Positions 54,171-63,036 of a DNA stretch of 64,000 nt are shown in pieces (the stretch's first letter is position 1; the number at the start of each line of letters is the position of its first letter). The stretch is from Psychrobacter sp. AH5 (GTDB taxonomy: Bacteria; Pseudomonadota; Gammaproteobacteria; Pseudomonadales; Moraxellaceae), in assembly GCF_040371085.1 (NCBI RefSeq), contig NZ_JAMBMT010000001.1, forward strand, positions 124,001 through 188,000, written 5' to 3'. Position numbers and translations under genes: made by a program. The notes below the pieces were generated by a model, which saw only the letters and a list, made by a program, of their open reading frames with translations, made no database searches and was not told the origin of the DNA.

Positions 54171-54944
54171 ATGTTAGATAGTGATAATACTCAGACTTGG
54201 CTGTTATTGGCTATTTTCGCCTTTGCTTCTTTGTTACATGGGATTAGCGGCTTAGGGGTGACTTTAGTCACGACCTCGGCGCTAGCGAGTATTTATCCTT
54301 TGCCGCAAGCTATCGTGCTAGTGATATTTCCCTCATTACTGCTCAATGCTATGACTTGGTTAAGTGGCGGTGGTCGTAGTCTCTGGCAGAATTTTAGTTA
54401 TTATGGCAGGCGCTATTGGCTGCTGGCGTTAATGAGTTTACTCGGTAGTCTGCTTGGCGCAAAGCTGTTGTTATGGGTCGATAGTGCTTATATTTTGCTA
54501 GTTTTGGCGCTGGTTATTGGCTTTTATGTGATTACTAGTCTACTAGGCAAGCAGATCCGTCTGCCGAATACTCAGCCTATGCTTATTATCGTAGGTATCA
54601 GCGCGGGTATTATTGGCGGTGCGACCAATGCTATGTCGACTATTTTGATGATGTATTTATTATCAGCAAGTGATGATAAAGATACCATCGCCAAAGTAGG
54701 AAATATGTGCTATTTCTTAGGCAAGATTGCGCAGATTATCGTTTTGCGTGAGCCTATTATGGCGCTAAGTGGCAGTGAGTGGCAGCTGATTGTTTTACTT
54801 AGCCTTTTATCCATCGCCGCTTTATTGATAGGTATTCGTCTGCGCCGCTATCTACCACAAGCGCGCTTTCGTCAACTTATTTTACTTATATTAAGCGTAC
54901 TTGGAATAAGAGTAGGCTGGCAGGCGCTTAGCGCTTTGTTTTAA
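54171..54944 (+). CDS. TSUP (TauE/SafE) family membrane transporter, second copy
   Basis: 257-residue polytopic protein: SLLHGISGLGVTLVTTSALASIYPLPQAI in the first repeat and GISAGIIGGATNAMSTILMMYLLS in the second mark it as TSUP. It is not close to the copy at 47772, so a different substrate is likely. ATG at 54171 is preferred to an upstream TTG (54150) because that codon has no ribosome site; the site for the ATG is weak too. It follows coaBC by 51 bases on the same strand. Confidence 0.82.
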   Translation: MLDSDNTQTWLLLAIFAFASLLHGISGLGVTLVTTSALASIYPLPQAIVLVIFPSLLLNAMTWLSGGGRSLWQNFSYYGRRYWLLALMSLLGSLLGAKLLLWVDSAYILLVLALVIGFYVITSLLGKQIRLPNTQPMLIIVGISAGIIGGATNAMSTILMMYLLSASDDKDTIAKVGNMCYFLGKIAQIIVLREPIMALSGSEWQLIVLLSLLSIAALLIGIRLRRYLPQARFRQLILLILSVLGIRVGWQALSALF

Positions 54945-54984
54945 TATTATTGTTTTAGCATTAGCGTTTTACAACCACTACTGT

Positions 54985-55902
54985 TTAACCAATTATCTTG
55001 CCAAAATACAATTGCTGCGCCACTCTAAAAGTATTACAGTGCGCCTCGACTACATCTTCGATATCCTCTGAGTAACCGCCGCCCATGACGATAGCGACTG
55101 GGATATTGGCGTCTTTGGCTTGCTGCAATACATATTTATCACGCGCTTTGCAGCCCTCTTGCGTCAGTGCTAATTTGCCAAGTTTATCGGTTGCTAGCAC
55201 ATCGACTGCCGATTGATAAAAAATCATATCGGGCGCGACTTCGTTTATGAGGCGCGGCAAGGTATCGTATAAAATGGCTAAATAGTCTTCATCACTGGTA
55301 TCATTAGCCAGCTCAATATCAAGATCAGAGACTTGTTTGCGAAAAGGATAATTCTTGGCGCCATGTATGCTAAAGATAAACACCCGCGGCTCGTCCTGCA
55401 TAATACTGGCGTTACCGTTGCCTTGGTGCACGTCTAAATCGATAACCAATATCTTCTTTGCTTGGCCACGATTTAACAATAAGTTGCTAGCGATACAGAC
55501 ATCGTTAAATACACAAAAGCCCTCGCCGTGATCGGCAAAAGCGTGATGGGTGCCGCCTGCGACATTCATCGCTACCCCATACTGCTGAGCATATAGCGCG
55601 CACTCATAGGTAGCATGAGCGATATGACGACCGCGATCGACTAAGGCAGGCGTCATCTCAAATCCGATAGGCCGCGCCTCTTTACGAGTCAAAGTTTGGG
55701 TTTTGAGCTTATACCAATACTCAGCGGTATGGGTAGTCAAGATATCATCTTCGCTAAGCCGCTTTGGCGCAAAGAAGTTATCGCTGGTAATAGTACCCTC
55801 AGCCAGCAGCCGCTCAGGAATCATGGTGTATTTTTGCATAGGGAAGCGATGTTTTTCGGGTACTGAATAACGAAAAATCTCAGAGTAGGCAATTTTTAGC
55901 AT
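54985..55902 (-). CDS. Histone-deacetylase/AcuC-family hydrolase
   Basis: About 305 residues. The arginase-deacetylase fold carries GGTHHAFADHGEGFCVFND (the tandem-His catalytic region) and LVIDLDVHQGNGNAS, whose Asp and His bind zinc, then GGGYSEDIEDVV near the end. Bacterial members deacetylate acetyl-lysine or acetylpolyamines; given the polyamine-binding protein at the left end, an acetylpolyamine role is possible but only a guess. The start is MLKIAYSE; the longer open frame overlaps the upstream gene and lacks support. Confidence 0.88.
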   Translation of the reverse strand: MLKIAYSEIFRYSVPEKHRFPMQKYTMIPERLLAEGTITSDNFFAPKRLSEDDILTTHTAEYWYKLKTQTLTRKEARPIGFEMTPALVDRGRHIAHATYECALYAQQYGVAMNVAGGTHHAFADHGEGFCVFNDVCIASNLLLNRGQAKKILVIDLDVHQGNGNASIMQDEPRVFIFSIHGAKNYPFRKQVSDLDIELANDTSDEDYLAILYDTLPRLINEVAPDMIFYQSAVDVLATDKLGKLALTQEGCKARDKYVLQQAKDANIPVAIVMGGGYSEDIEDVVEAHCNTFRVAQQLYFGKIIG

Positions 55903-55921
55903 AGTATTATTTTTAAGACCG

Positions 55922-56701
55922 TTATTGCATTTTTTTGGTGGGTAGAAAAAAAGTGCGAGCATCGGCTTGCGCGCGTAATTCGCCTAGTAGGGTGGGCATA
56001 TCCTCGCTAGGATCTTGCGTGTTTATTAAGTCGCCAAACACCTCATAAGCGACGGTAGTCATAGCAATGACGCTTTGTAATAAGTGCTCAATAATATCAT
56101 CATTAAGTCCTACGACTTCAACATCAATCGCGTTTTTGTAACGTATCTCGCCATCATTAATATCCATCTCAAGGTTACCGACCATCAAATCATAGTTGAT
56201 TTGAGTGATGAGTAACATGGCGGCACTTTGATGGCTCTCTGGTATCAAAAACGGCAAAATACCATAGACCGCTAGCAAACCCTCTTTTTCTTGTACGCGA
56301 AACAGATAGCCACAGTCTACTCGGCGGTTTTTTAGACGTAAGGAGAGATGATGCGATTGCTGTGGGTCTGAGAGCCGAGGTTTATAATGAGTATAGTGCC
56401 AGTGTTTGTGACGGCAATAGAGCTTTAAATAGTCGATAATAGCCATCTCACTACCGCTATTAGCACCTTGTTTTATTAAAGACAGCTTAACACTCTTAGC
56501 CGTGTTTTTGCGCTCGCTATAGCTATCGTCAGTATTGTCTTTCTTTGTTTGCTCAGTAGTTGTAGCGGCCGCTGGCAAGTCGGGAGCATTAACATGATTA
56601 GCAGAATGAGTATCGTTAGGGTTAATGATATCTTGCGGTGCACGACTAGTCAGTAACCGTTTTAGTTTTTGCCATAAGCTGAGTTTATGATGGTTACTCA
56701 T
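55922..56701 (-). CDS. YbjN-domain-like protein with Ser/Thr/Asn-rich N terminus
   Basis: 259 residues. The first ~85 are charged and low complexity. The C-terminal region has HLSLRLKNRRVDCGYLFRVQEKEG, INYDLMVGNLEMDINDGEIRYKNAIDVE and LLQSVIAMTTVAYEVFGDL, the strand-helix pattern of YbjN/secretion-chaperone-like domains. The DGEIRYKNAIDVE motif is the most diagnostic. Role unknown. It lies directly upstream of the HDAC-like gene, with its stop 20 bases ahead of that start, so the two are likely co-transcribed. Confidence 0.72.
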   Translation of the reverse strand: MSNHHKLSLWQKLKRLLTSRAPQDIINPNDTHSANHVNAPDLPAAATTTEQTKKDNTDDSYSERKNTAKSVKLSLIKQGANSGSEMAIIDYLKLYCRHKHWHYTHYKPRLSDPQQSHHLSLRLKNRRVDCGYLFRVQEKEGLLAVYGILPFLIPESHQSAAMLLITQINYDLMVGNLEMDINDGEIRYKNAIDVEVVGLNDDIIEHLLQSVIAMTTVAYEVFGDLINTQDPSEDMPTLLGELRAQADARTFFLPTKKMQ

Positions 56702-56805
56702 AGGTTTTGGCTCATAATTTTGGACTTAATAGCTTAGAGTTTGGGCTCTTAAAGCAAAAGATAATCCGTTATCTTCTGACTTTAAGCATAACATTAAATA
56801 AGCAA

Positions 56806-57894
56806 TTAGCTGTCTTTTTTTGCTAAAGCGGCTTTGATATTAGGCTGCGTATAAAAAGCTTGTAGCATCTCACGTAGATGAGCGCTTAGCCAGTCACTGC
56901 TGATAGCGTCTTGGATGATAGGCCGCAGCGCTGTAGTCAATTTTGTCATCGCAAGCTTATTAATATTTAGGCTAGCTGCCAAAGTAGCGATAGAGTCAGC
57001 TTGATGATTTTGGTACCAAGTCTCAACACTAGCGGCGACTAAGCTATGCAGATAAGGCGAGAGACGCAGACGATTATAGCTTTGCTGTACGCTCGACTCT
57101 ATATGATCGATACTACTATGACCGGGTTCATCGCGTAGATAAGTCTGTAGCTCGCTGACCGGCTTATCTTTGATACGTGTCCAGCCTGCGGTGAGCAGCC
57201 GCGTCACTTCGTCATTAGTCAGATGCTCCTGCGCATTACGCTCAGCACGCCGCGTCAAATCCTTAATATTACGATGCAAGTAGGTTTGTAGTTTGCCATC
57301 GAGATTGCTATTGGTGGCTTTTTCAAATGAGCTGCGCCCTATTTTCATCAATTTGCCAACGCCGCCTGCTTTATCAAGGGTGGTTTCCATAAAGTCGTTG
57401 ATGGCGTGATAAAGGGTCTGAGTCAATAGATCGGCAAAAGCATCATTACCGATAAAGCTATGAATTAAAGCATTACGCTGCTCGTCATGACTGCCGATAT
57501 AACTTGCGAGAGTCTCAATTTGTGTGTCATCAACCAGCTCGCGTAGCGGCATGTTGTCATTGACAGGATGGTAGATAACGGTTTGCAAAATAGCACGAAT
57601 ATCGGTGCGCATGATCTCAGTCATTGGCTGACTGAGTAACCAGCCATTAATGAGGCGCTGTAAGTCCTCACTACTCACATATCGACTCATTTGCTGCGCG
57701 CTAAGCCACTGCCAAGCTTCCTCAGCTAAAGGCTGCGCTTGCTGAGTGAGCCACTGCTGCATAAAGCTTATCTGCGCCTCTATCAAATCATGTAAGGAAG
57801 AGATAGGCGTTGATGGCTTATTTGCATCGTTGTTTTGTAGGTTTTGAGCATTATCAAGTGGTAAGTGGTTATTCGCGGTCATATTTGCAGCCAT
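56806..57894 (-). CDS. Hypothetical helical protein
   Basis: 362 residues, almost all helix-forming, with no signal peptide or TM segment. The N-terminal ~40 residues are Asn/Gln/Ala-rich. The rest has regularly spaced Trp/Leu-rich helices (SFMQQWLTQQAQPLAEEAWQ, RLINGWLLSQPMTEI, LGKLMKIGRSS-like GKLMKIGRSSFEKAT). Family not recognised. Both ATG1 and ATG5 are possible starts; neither has a clear ribosome site. It is the first gene of a leftward set that includes the YbjN-like and HDAC-like genes, about 100 bases apart, and is divergent from ccmA. Confidence 0.65.
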   Translation of the reverse strand: MAANMTANNHLPLDNAQNLQNNDANKPSTPISSLHDLIEAQISFMQQWLTQQAQPLAEEAWQWLSAQQMSRYVSSEDLQRLINGWLLSQPMTEIMRTDIRAILQTVIYHPVNDNMPLRELVDDTQIETLASYIGSHDEQRNALIHSFIGNDAFADLLTQTLYHAINDFMETTLDKAGGVGKLMKIGRSSFEKATNSNLDGKLQTYLHRNIKDLTRRAERNAQEHLTNDEVTRLLTAGWTRIKDKPVSELQTYLRDEPGHSSIDHIESSVQQSYNRLRLSPYLHSLVAASVETWYQNHQADSIATLAASLNINKLAMTKLTTALRPIIQDAISSDWLSAHLREMLQAFYTQPNIKAALAKKDS

Positions 57895-58135
57895 ATTTGA
57901 GGTTATGATATTCGACTATTTGCTATACTAGGGCGTATTAAAAATCCAACATCGCCTAAGTTATTTATCGGTTTGCTTAGCATAGCGTATTATGACATGA
58001 GGGTAGCGGATGTTTTTGATAAAAGTTTATGACTTTTTTGGCTTTGTTTTATGAATCAGCTTGACATGTATTAGGGCTCAGTTGCGCTTTTTTAACTGCT
58101 GAGTCGTTAAAATATTAAAATTATAAGAGGTCTTG

Positions 58136-58837
58136 ATGAGTCAGTCGCCTTTCTCTACTCCTAAAGCTGCGCCTTTATTAACGATAGATAATCTGACGGT
58201 ACAGCGCGGTGAGACGGCTTTGTGTGCAGGGGTTGAGCTGCAACTAGCGGCTGGCGGTATTTGTCATTTGATTGGTGCTAATGGTACTGGTAAAACCACG
58301 CTGCTTATGCAACTTGCCGGTCTGTTGCCTGTGCTGCGTGGCACTATCCGTTATCAAGGAAGAGCCGGCTTACCGATACAGCCGCTCTATATCTCGCATC
58401 AGTTAGGCATTCACCCTAATCTGACGGTCTCACAAAACCTAACCTTTTTGCTAAACCTCTACGGCATAACGCCAAGCGCTACGGATATCGATGCCGCTTT
58501 GGCTTGGGTAGGCTTGCAGGGTTTTGAGACGATCAGCTCAAGTCACTTATCAGCAGGGCAGACGCGGCGTATTACTTTGGCTCGGCTGTATTTAATGAGC
58601 GTAGAGGTGACACCTTTATGGCTGCTAGATGAGCCTTTTACCGCGCTTGATATCGATATGGTGGCGCGGATGGAGCAGCGTTTGCATAGCTTTGCCGCAG
58701 CTGGAGGCTCGATATTGATGACTAGCCATCAAGCGGTAGGCGTGGCTAATCAAGTGCTTGATTTATCAGAGTATCTTGATTTATTAGATTACGATTTTTC
58801 AGAAGACGATTTATTAGAAAGTGATTTTTTGGACTAG
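58136..58837 (+). CDS. ccmA: Haem exporter ATPase CcmA (cytochrome c maturation)
   Basis: ATPase of the CcmABCD complex that releases holo-CcmE from CcmC during system I cytochrome c maturation. 233 residues: Walker A GANGTGKTT, ABC signature LSAGQTRR, Walker B WLLDEPFTALD, switch histidine in TSHQAVG. ATG at 58136 has AAGAGG 5 bases upstream; the TTG one codon earlier is not needed. It is first of a rightward ccmABCDE run. The C-terminal tail is unusually acidic and Leu-rich (SEYLDLLDYDFSEDD). Confidence 0.93.
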   Translation: MSQSPFSTPKAAPLLTIDNLTVQRGETALCAGVELQLAAGGICHLIGANGTGKTTLLMQLAGLLPVLRGTIRYQGRAGLPIQPLYISHQLGIHPNLTVSQNLTFLLNLYGITPSATDIDAALAWVGLQGFETISSSHLSAGQTRRITLARLYLMSVEVTPLWLLDEPFTALDIDMVARMEQRLHSFAAAGGSILMTSHQAVGVANQVLDLSEYLDLLDYDFSEDDLLESDFLD

Positions 58838-58924
58838 TAACGCTTAAACTGTAACTTTTTAGATAAGTAGATAAACAGCTAGCATCAGTATGACAAAAGC
58901 TAAAAAGGCTAGAAAGGATAACCA

Positions 58925-59680
58925 ATGACAGACAGCCGTGTACAAGCTGCCGATAACGATATGACAAACGCTAAGCCCCTAAGCATCAGCGAAAGGAGCT
59001 CTGCGGCGCGCGGTATTAGCTTCATCCAGCTTTGGCAACGCGAATGGCAAGTCAAGCAGCAAGGAGCGGTGCAGTGGTTGTATCCGCTAGTGCTGTTCTT
59101 GGTGATTATTACTTTGTTTCCATTAGCGGTCGGCAGTGAGCCGCAGTTATTGCAGCGTTTGGGAGTCTCAGCGGTGTGGATTGCCGCCTTGCTATCATTA
59201 GTAATGGGCGTTGATGGACTTTTCAAGCCAGCACTCGATAATGGCACGCTTGCGCAGTTGGTGGTGGCCAAAGCCTCGCTACCTTTATGGGTGCTAATGC
59301 GCTTGGTGATTCACTGGATTTTTAGTAGTGGCATAGTGGCGCTACTGAGCTTATTAGCGGTGCCGCTATTTGGCTTGAGCTGGTTTGAGGCAGGGATTTT
59401 GATGGCCTCTATTATCGCTGGGAGTCCGATGCTACTGATGTTATCGGCTATCGCTAGCAGTTTGACCTTATCGCTCAAAAATGGCGCGGTACTTGTGCCG
59501 CTGATTGCGCTACCGATGCAGCTCCCTGTATTGATCTTTGCGACTGGCGCGGTGGATTTATTTGCCACCGGTCTCAATGGTTTGCCTATTTTAGCTTTGC
59601 TACTGGCTGGCAGTATTGTCTCGGTATTAGTGATGCCATGGGTCATTGCTATGACCTTAAGAATGTCGTGGTTAAATTAA
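58925..59680 (+). CDS. ccmB: Haem exporter permease CcmB
   Basis: Six-TM partner of CcmA. 251 residues, with an N-terminal soluble stretch of about 40, then LYPLVLFLVIITLFPLAVGSEP and GVDGLFKPALDNGTLAQLVV, the family's conserved cytosolic loop. It ends VMPWVIAMTLRMSWLN. Aligned with known CcmB the length is ~30 longer at the N terminus, where the extra residues are polar. AGGAT lies 6 bases before the ATG. Confidence 0.92.
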   Translation: MTDSRVQAADNDMTNAKPLSISERSSAARGISFIQLWQREWQVKQQGAVQWLYPLVLFLVIITLFPLAVGSEPQLLQRLGVSAVWIAALLSLVMGVDGLFKPALDNGTLAQLVVAKASLPLWVLMRLVIHWIFSSGIVALLSLLAVPLFGLSWFEAGILMASIIAGSPMLLMLSAIASSLTLSLKNGAVLVPLIALPMQLPVLIFATGAVDLFATGLNGLPILALLLAGSIVSVLVMPWVIAMTLRMSWLN

Positions 59681-59717
59681 AGCTAGCCTACTAGGGCGTG
59701 TTGAAGCGCGCGAACTT

Positions 59718-59726
59718 TGCTATAAT
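59718..59726 (+). promoter_or_regulatory. Possible internal promoter (extended -10) ahead of ccmC
   Basis: TGCTATAAT is an extended -10 with no good -35 at 17 bases. It lies in the 202-base gap between ccmB and ccmC, so the lower part of the cluster may be read separately. Confidence 0.35.
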
Positions 59727-59882
59727 AGAAGCCTATAGTTTTTGCCGCTTACTTAATACGGACAAAGGCTATTATTCATAGTAGAGCTATAAAGACTAGC
59801 TCGCTATTAGCCGCCTTAACATTAGCGCTGTAATTAGCGAGTTGTAGTGATCAATCCATATGCTGTGCAATAGGTTTATTCC

Positions 59883-60671
59883 ATGCCCAACCTAAATAAC
59901 GTCTCATCTCCTAGCCTGTGGCAGCGTATCTGGCAAGGCTTCTTGACCACTGTTGGTACCAAGCAGTTTTTTCGCCTGTTTGCGCCTTGGGTCAAATGGC
60001 TTGGCATTTTAGCTGCTATTTGCTTAGCTATCGGTAGTATTTGGGGTCTAGCTTTTGCGCCACCTGATTATCTGCAAGGCAATAGCTACCGCATTATCTT
60101 CATTCATGTGCCTGCCGCCAGCTTAGCCATCTCGATATATTTTGCCCTTGCCGTATTAGGGGTAATCTTTATGGTTTGGAAAATTAAAACCGCAAGCTTA
60201 GTAGCGCAGGCATTGGCACCATTAGGGTTTTTACTGTGCGTCATTAGTTTGCTAACAGGCTCTATTTGGGCCAAACCGACTTGGGGCACGTACTGGGTTT
60301 GGGATGCGCGCTTGACCTCCATGCTTATTTTGGCTTTTTTGTATGCTGGCGTTATGGCGTTATTTGCCGCCTTTGAGCATACAGCCAATCGCGGTAAAGC
60401 AGCAGCGATTTTATCTATTGTTGGCGCGGTGAATCTACCTATCATCAAGTATTCTGTTGAGTGGTGGAACACCCTGCATCAAGGCGCGACTTTTACCTTA
60501 ACCGAAGCACCAAAGATGTCAGCAGATATGTGGATGCCGTTATTGTTGATGGTAGTAGGCAGTTATTTCTTGGTAGCAGCTTTAGCTGTTTATCGCACTA
60601 ATACCCTTATCCTAAACCGCGATCAAGGCAAAGCTTGGGTAAAAGAATACATTCGTAGCCAACGTAAATAA
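59883..60671 (+). CDS. ccmC: Haem handling protein CcmC
   Basis: Six-TM integral protein that presents haem to CcmE. It carries the WWD signature KPTWGTYWVWDARLTS between flanking haem-ligand histidines (in RIIFIHVPAASLA and WWNTLHQGATF). 262 residues, normal length. The N-terminal 35 residues are soluble. It follows ccmB after a 202-base gap, wider than usual, with a possible promoter. Confidence 0.95.
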   Translation: MPNLNNVSSPSLWQRIWQGFLTTVGTKQFFRLFAPWVKWLGILAAICLAIGSIWGLAFAPPDYLQGNSYRIIFIHVPAASLAISIYFALAVLGVIFMVWKIKTASLVAQALAPLGFLLCVISLLTGSIWAKPTWGTYWVWDARLTSMLILAFLYAGVMALFAAFEHTANRGKAAAILSIVGAVNLPIIKYSVEWWNTLHQGATFTLTEAPKMSADMWMPLLLMVVGSYFLVAALAVYRTNTLILNRDQGKAWVKEYIRSQRK

Positions 60672-60745
60672 GTGCTTAGCTGCTGTAAATTTTATGAATA
60701 ATATTGTTTGCAGTATGCCTTGTAAAAAGTCGTGTAGGAGAAAAA

Positions 60746-60961
60746 ATGCAGCCTTATTTTTATAGCTTAACTGAATTTATCACTATGGGTGATCACGGGG
60801 TTTTTGTTTGGTCATGCTGGGCGATTACCGTAGGTATGATATTCGCTTTCATAGTTTATAGCCGTAACCAGAGAAAAGCGCTACTTAAGCAATTAGCCAT
60901 TCAACAAGCTCGCCAAGCCCAGCGTAATCCTAATAAAAAGGCTAAAACCGCTATCAAATAA
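60746..60961 (+). CDS. ccmD: Small haem exporter protein CcmD
   Basis: 71-residue, single-TM protein (TM about 22-42, VFVWSCWAITVGMIFAFIVY) preceded by SLTEFITMGDHGVF and followed by a basic tail (SRNQRKALLKQLAIQ), the CcmD pattern. It helps hold CcmABC and CcmE together. ATG at 60746 has GTAGGAG 5-6 bases upstream; the longer frame starts with TTG and is not supported. Confidence 0.85.
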   Translation: MQPYFYSLTEFITMGDHGVFVWSCWAITVGMIFAFIVYSRNQRKALLKQLAIQQARQAQRNPNKKAKTAIK

Positions 60962-61205
60962 GATATTTTTTAGTTTCTTGTCGGCTAAGCTATTTATTTA
61001 GAATCTCTGCATGCAGCAGTTTATTTAGTCAATACGAACATCAAAAATTATCATTGATTTGTACAAGCCGCGCTACCATATAATTATTGTAAGCTCAACA
61101 ACAGTAAGCTTTGACTAGCTTAGCCAGTTTCGCCAATGCTTGCTATCTACTGCTACCTGCAAATCTTATTTTTGCAAAATAGCTATTTTATAAATGAGGT
61201 AAACT

Positions 61206-61706
61206 ATGAACGCCGTTCGACGTAAAAAACTCATGTGGGTCATGTTTACGCTGGCAGGTGCCGCTATAGCCGTGGTATTAGTTATTTATGCTATCGGACA
61301 GCAGACAGATTACTACTTTGATGCCACTGCCATTGCTCAAGGTGAAGCGCCGCAAGATAAGCGTATTCGTGCAGGCGGTATGGTAGTGGCTGGCAGTGTG
61401 CAGCGTGCTCCCAACGATCCTTTGAGTGTCGAGTTTGCCATTACTGATTTTCAATCGACAGTACCGGTAACTTATCAAGGTATTTTGCCAGACTTGTTCG
61501 CTGAAAACTCAGGAGTAGTCGCTACTGGTAAGATGCAAGGGGAGACCTTTGTCGCTGGTGAAGTGTTAGCTAAGCATGACGAAAACTACATGCCGCCTGA
61601 AGTTGCCAGATCGATGAAGGAGAATAATCGCGCGGCGGTGATTCCGCCTTCTGAGCAATATAATCCTGCTGAAAAGGTTCATCAAACTCAAACCTTACAA
61701 CAGTAG
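61206..61706 (+). CDS. ccmE: Cytochrome c maturation haem chaperone CcmE
   Basis: 166-residue inner-membrane-anchored OB-fold protein. TM about 10-30, then [16 protein letters not shown] and [17 protein letters not shown]. Haem is bound covalently to the histidine of the HxxxY motif, here [10 protein letters not shown] (His124, Tyr128). GAGG lies 6-7 bases before the ATG. It comes 244 bases after ccmD, a gap with no gene. A strong terminator follows, so ccmF, ccmG and ccmH are not downstream here. Confidence 0.95.
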   Translation: MNAVRRKKLMWVMFTLAGAAIAVVLVIYAIGQQTDYYFDATAIAQGEAPQDKRIRAGGMVVAGSVQRAPNDPLSVEFAITDFQSTVPVTYQGILPDLFAENSGVVATGKMQGETFVAGEVLAKHDENYMPPEVARSMKENNRAAVIPPSEQYNPAEKVHQTQTLQQ

Positions 61707-61750
61707 CTAGTATTTACTATAACTATAAACACTCACCGCTAATCTCAAAT

Positions 61751-61787
61751 CAAAAAGCCACCGATAACGCTATCGGTGGCTTTTTTT
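61751..61787. terminator. Bidirectional terminator after ccmE
   Basis: GCCACCGATA/TATCGGTGGC perfect 10-bp stem, 4-base loop, A run before and seven T residues after. Confidence 0.9.
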
Positions 61788-61836
61788 AGTTTTGACCGTC
61801 AGTAGTATCTGACTCAGTAAGAGTTAGCGTTTAAAC

Positions 61837-62685
61837 TTAGTCATCCCATTTTGGAGAATAGTCAGGGTGTTCAATCTTGCGCCCATCACTGCGCGCCAAA
61901 GTAGCTATTTTTTTAATCTCATCAGCGCTTAGCTCAACTTTTATTGCATCCAAGTTACCTTGTAAATGATCAGGATTAGAGGTCTTTGGAATAGCGATAC
62001 GGTCTTTATCAGAGAGTATCCAAGCCAAAGAAACTTGCGCTGGGGTGATATTGTGCTTATCAGCAATTTGCTTAATAGTGTCATTGTCGAACACATCACC
62101 GCGCGCGAGTGGCGAGTAGGCTTCTAGTAAAATATGATGATTATTCAAAAAAGTCTGTAAGCTGTTTTGCTTAATAAAGGGATGAAACTCGACTTGATTG
62201 ACCACAATAGGCACGTCAGCGTATTTTTTAGCTTCTATGATATTGGCGATATTAAAGTTAGAAACGCCAATATGACGGGTCAAACCTTGCTTTTGTAGCT
62301 CACACAAGGCTGGCATAGTCTCAGATAAAGGCACACGATCATCTGGCCAATGTAGCAATAATAAATCAACATAATCAGTGTCGAGATTTTCTAGCGAGCG
62401 CTTGGCTGCTGCCATCAGCTTTTCAGGCTCAAATTTCATATCATCAGGGAATATCTTAGTGGTCAAAAAGAATTTATCACGAGCCACGCCTGATTGCTTA
62501 ATACCTTCTCCGACTTGCTGCTCATTATTATAAGCTTGCGCGGTGTCGATGTGCTCGTAGCCCATTTGCAGAGCTTTACTGACGATGTCTATACAGTCTT
62601 GACCAGTCGATTGCCAAGTGCCTAAACCTAATACGGGAATATTAGCTTGTCCGGCGGTACGAATGTTATAGGTTTTTGTGCTCAT
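61837..62685 (-). CDS. Aldo/keto reductase
   Basis: 282 residues, TIM barrel using NADPH. The catalytic tetrad is visible: Asp in YEHIDTAQAYNNEQQVGEG, with Tyr four residues after it, Lys in FFLTTKIF and His in LLLHWPDDRVP. The C-terminal cofactor part has AIPKTSNPDHLQGNLDA. It resembles YafB/DkgB-type reductases of small aldehydes or diketogluconate; the substrate is not determinable. AAGGAC lies 6 bases before the ATG. Confidence 0.93.
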   Translation of the reverse strand: MSTKTYNIRTAGQANIPVLGLGTWQSTGQDCIDIVSKALQMGYEHIDTAQAYNNEQQVGEGIKQSGVARDKFFLTTKIFPDDMKFEPEKLMAAAKRSLENLDTDYVDLLLLHWPDDRVPLSETMPALCELQKQGLTRHIGVSNFNIANIIEAKKYADVPIVVNQVEFHPFIKQNSLQTFLNNHHILLEAYSPLARGDVFDNDTIKQIADKHNITPAQVSLAWILSDKDRIAIPKTSNPDHLQGNLDAIKVELSADEIKKIATLARSDGRKIEHPDYSPKWDD

Positions 62686-63036
62686 ATTATCGTCCTTATT
62701 ATTGTATAGGTTAGTGATCGGTGCTAATTAACTTCTCATTGAACTTGAGAGTTTTTATAGCGCTCCATCACTATAAGAAAAAATCATTCTAGACGATAAG
62801 GTAGATGACGCTTTCCTACAAAGCCTAAACAAGGCGTTAACGTCTTTTAGAATATAAACACATCCTTTTGTTTACCGCTAAATTAATTTGAATATCTTTA
62901 TTACAAAACCTTACCCGTATAAAGGCTTTATTGATAACCCTTATGCTATAGTTGAATTAAAGAGTATATGAATCAAGTGCTTATAAAAAAATATGAAAGA
63001 TAATATAGCTATAGGGCTATATTTTTATGAGTAACT
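62686..63036. other. Divergent intergenic region AKR / MFS
   Basis: No gene, hairpin or repeat of note. It is A+T-rich in the right half and must carry the promoters for both neighbours. A tiny 10-codon frame (ATG at 63027) overlaps the MFS start and is ignored. Confidence 0.5.

Noticed and set aside
57928..59702. Shared 12-mer CTAGGGCGT(A/G)TT at 57928 and 59691, both near TGCTATA(A/C)T boxes, flanking ccmA-ccmB
   Set aside because: Two short occurrences with no extended homology or inverted symmetry; could be chance. Not treated as a mobile-element boundary.
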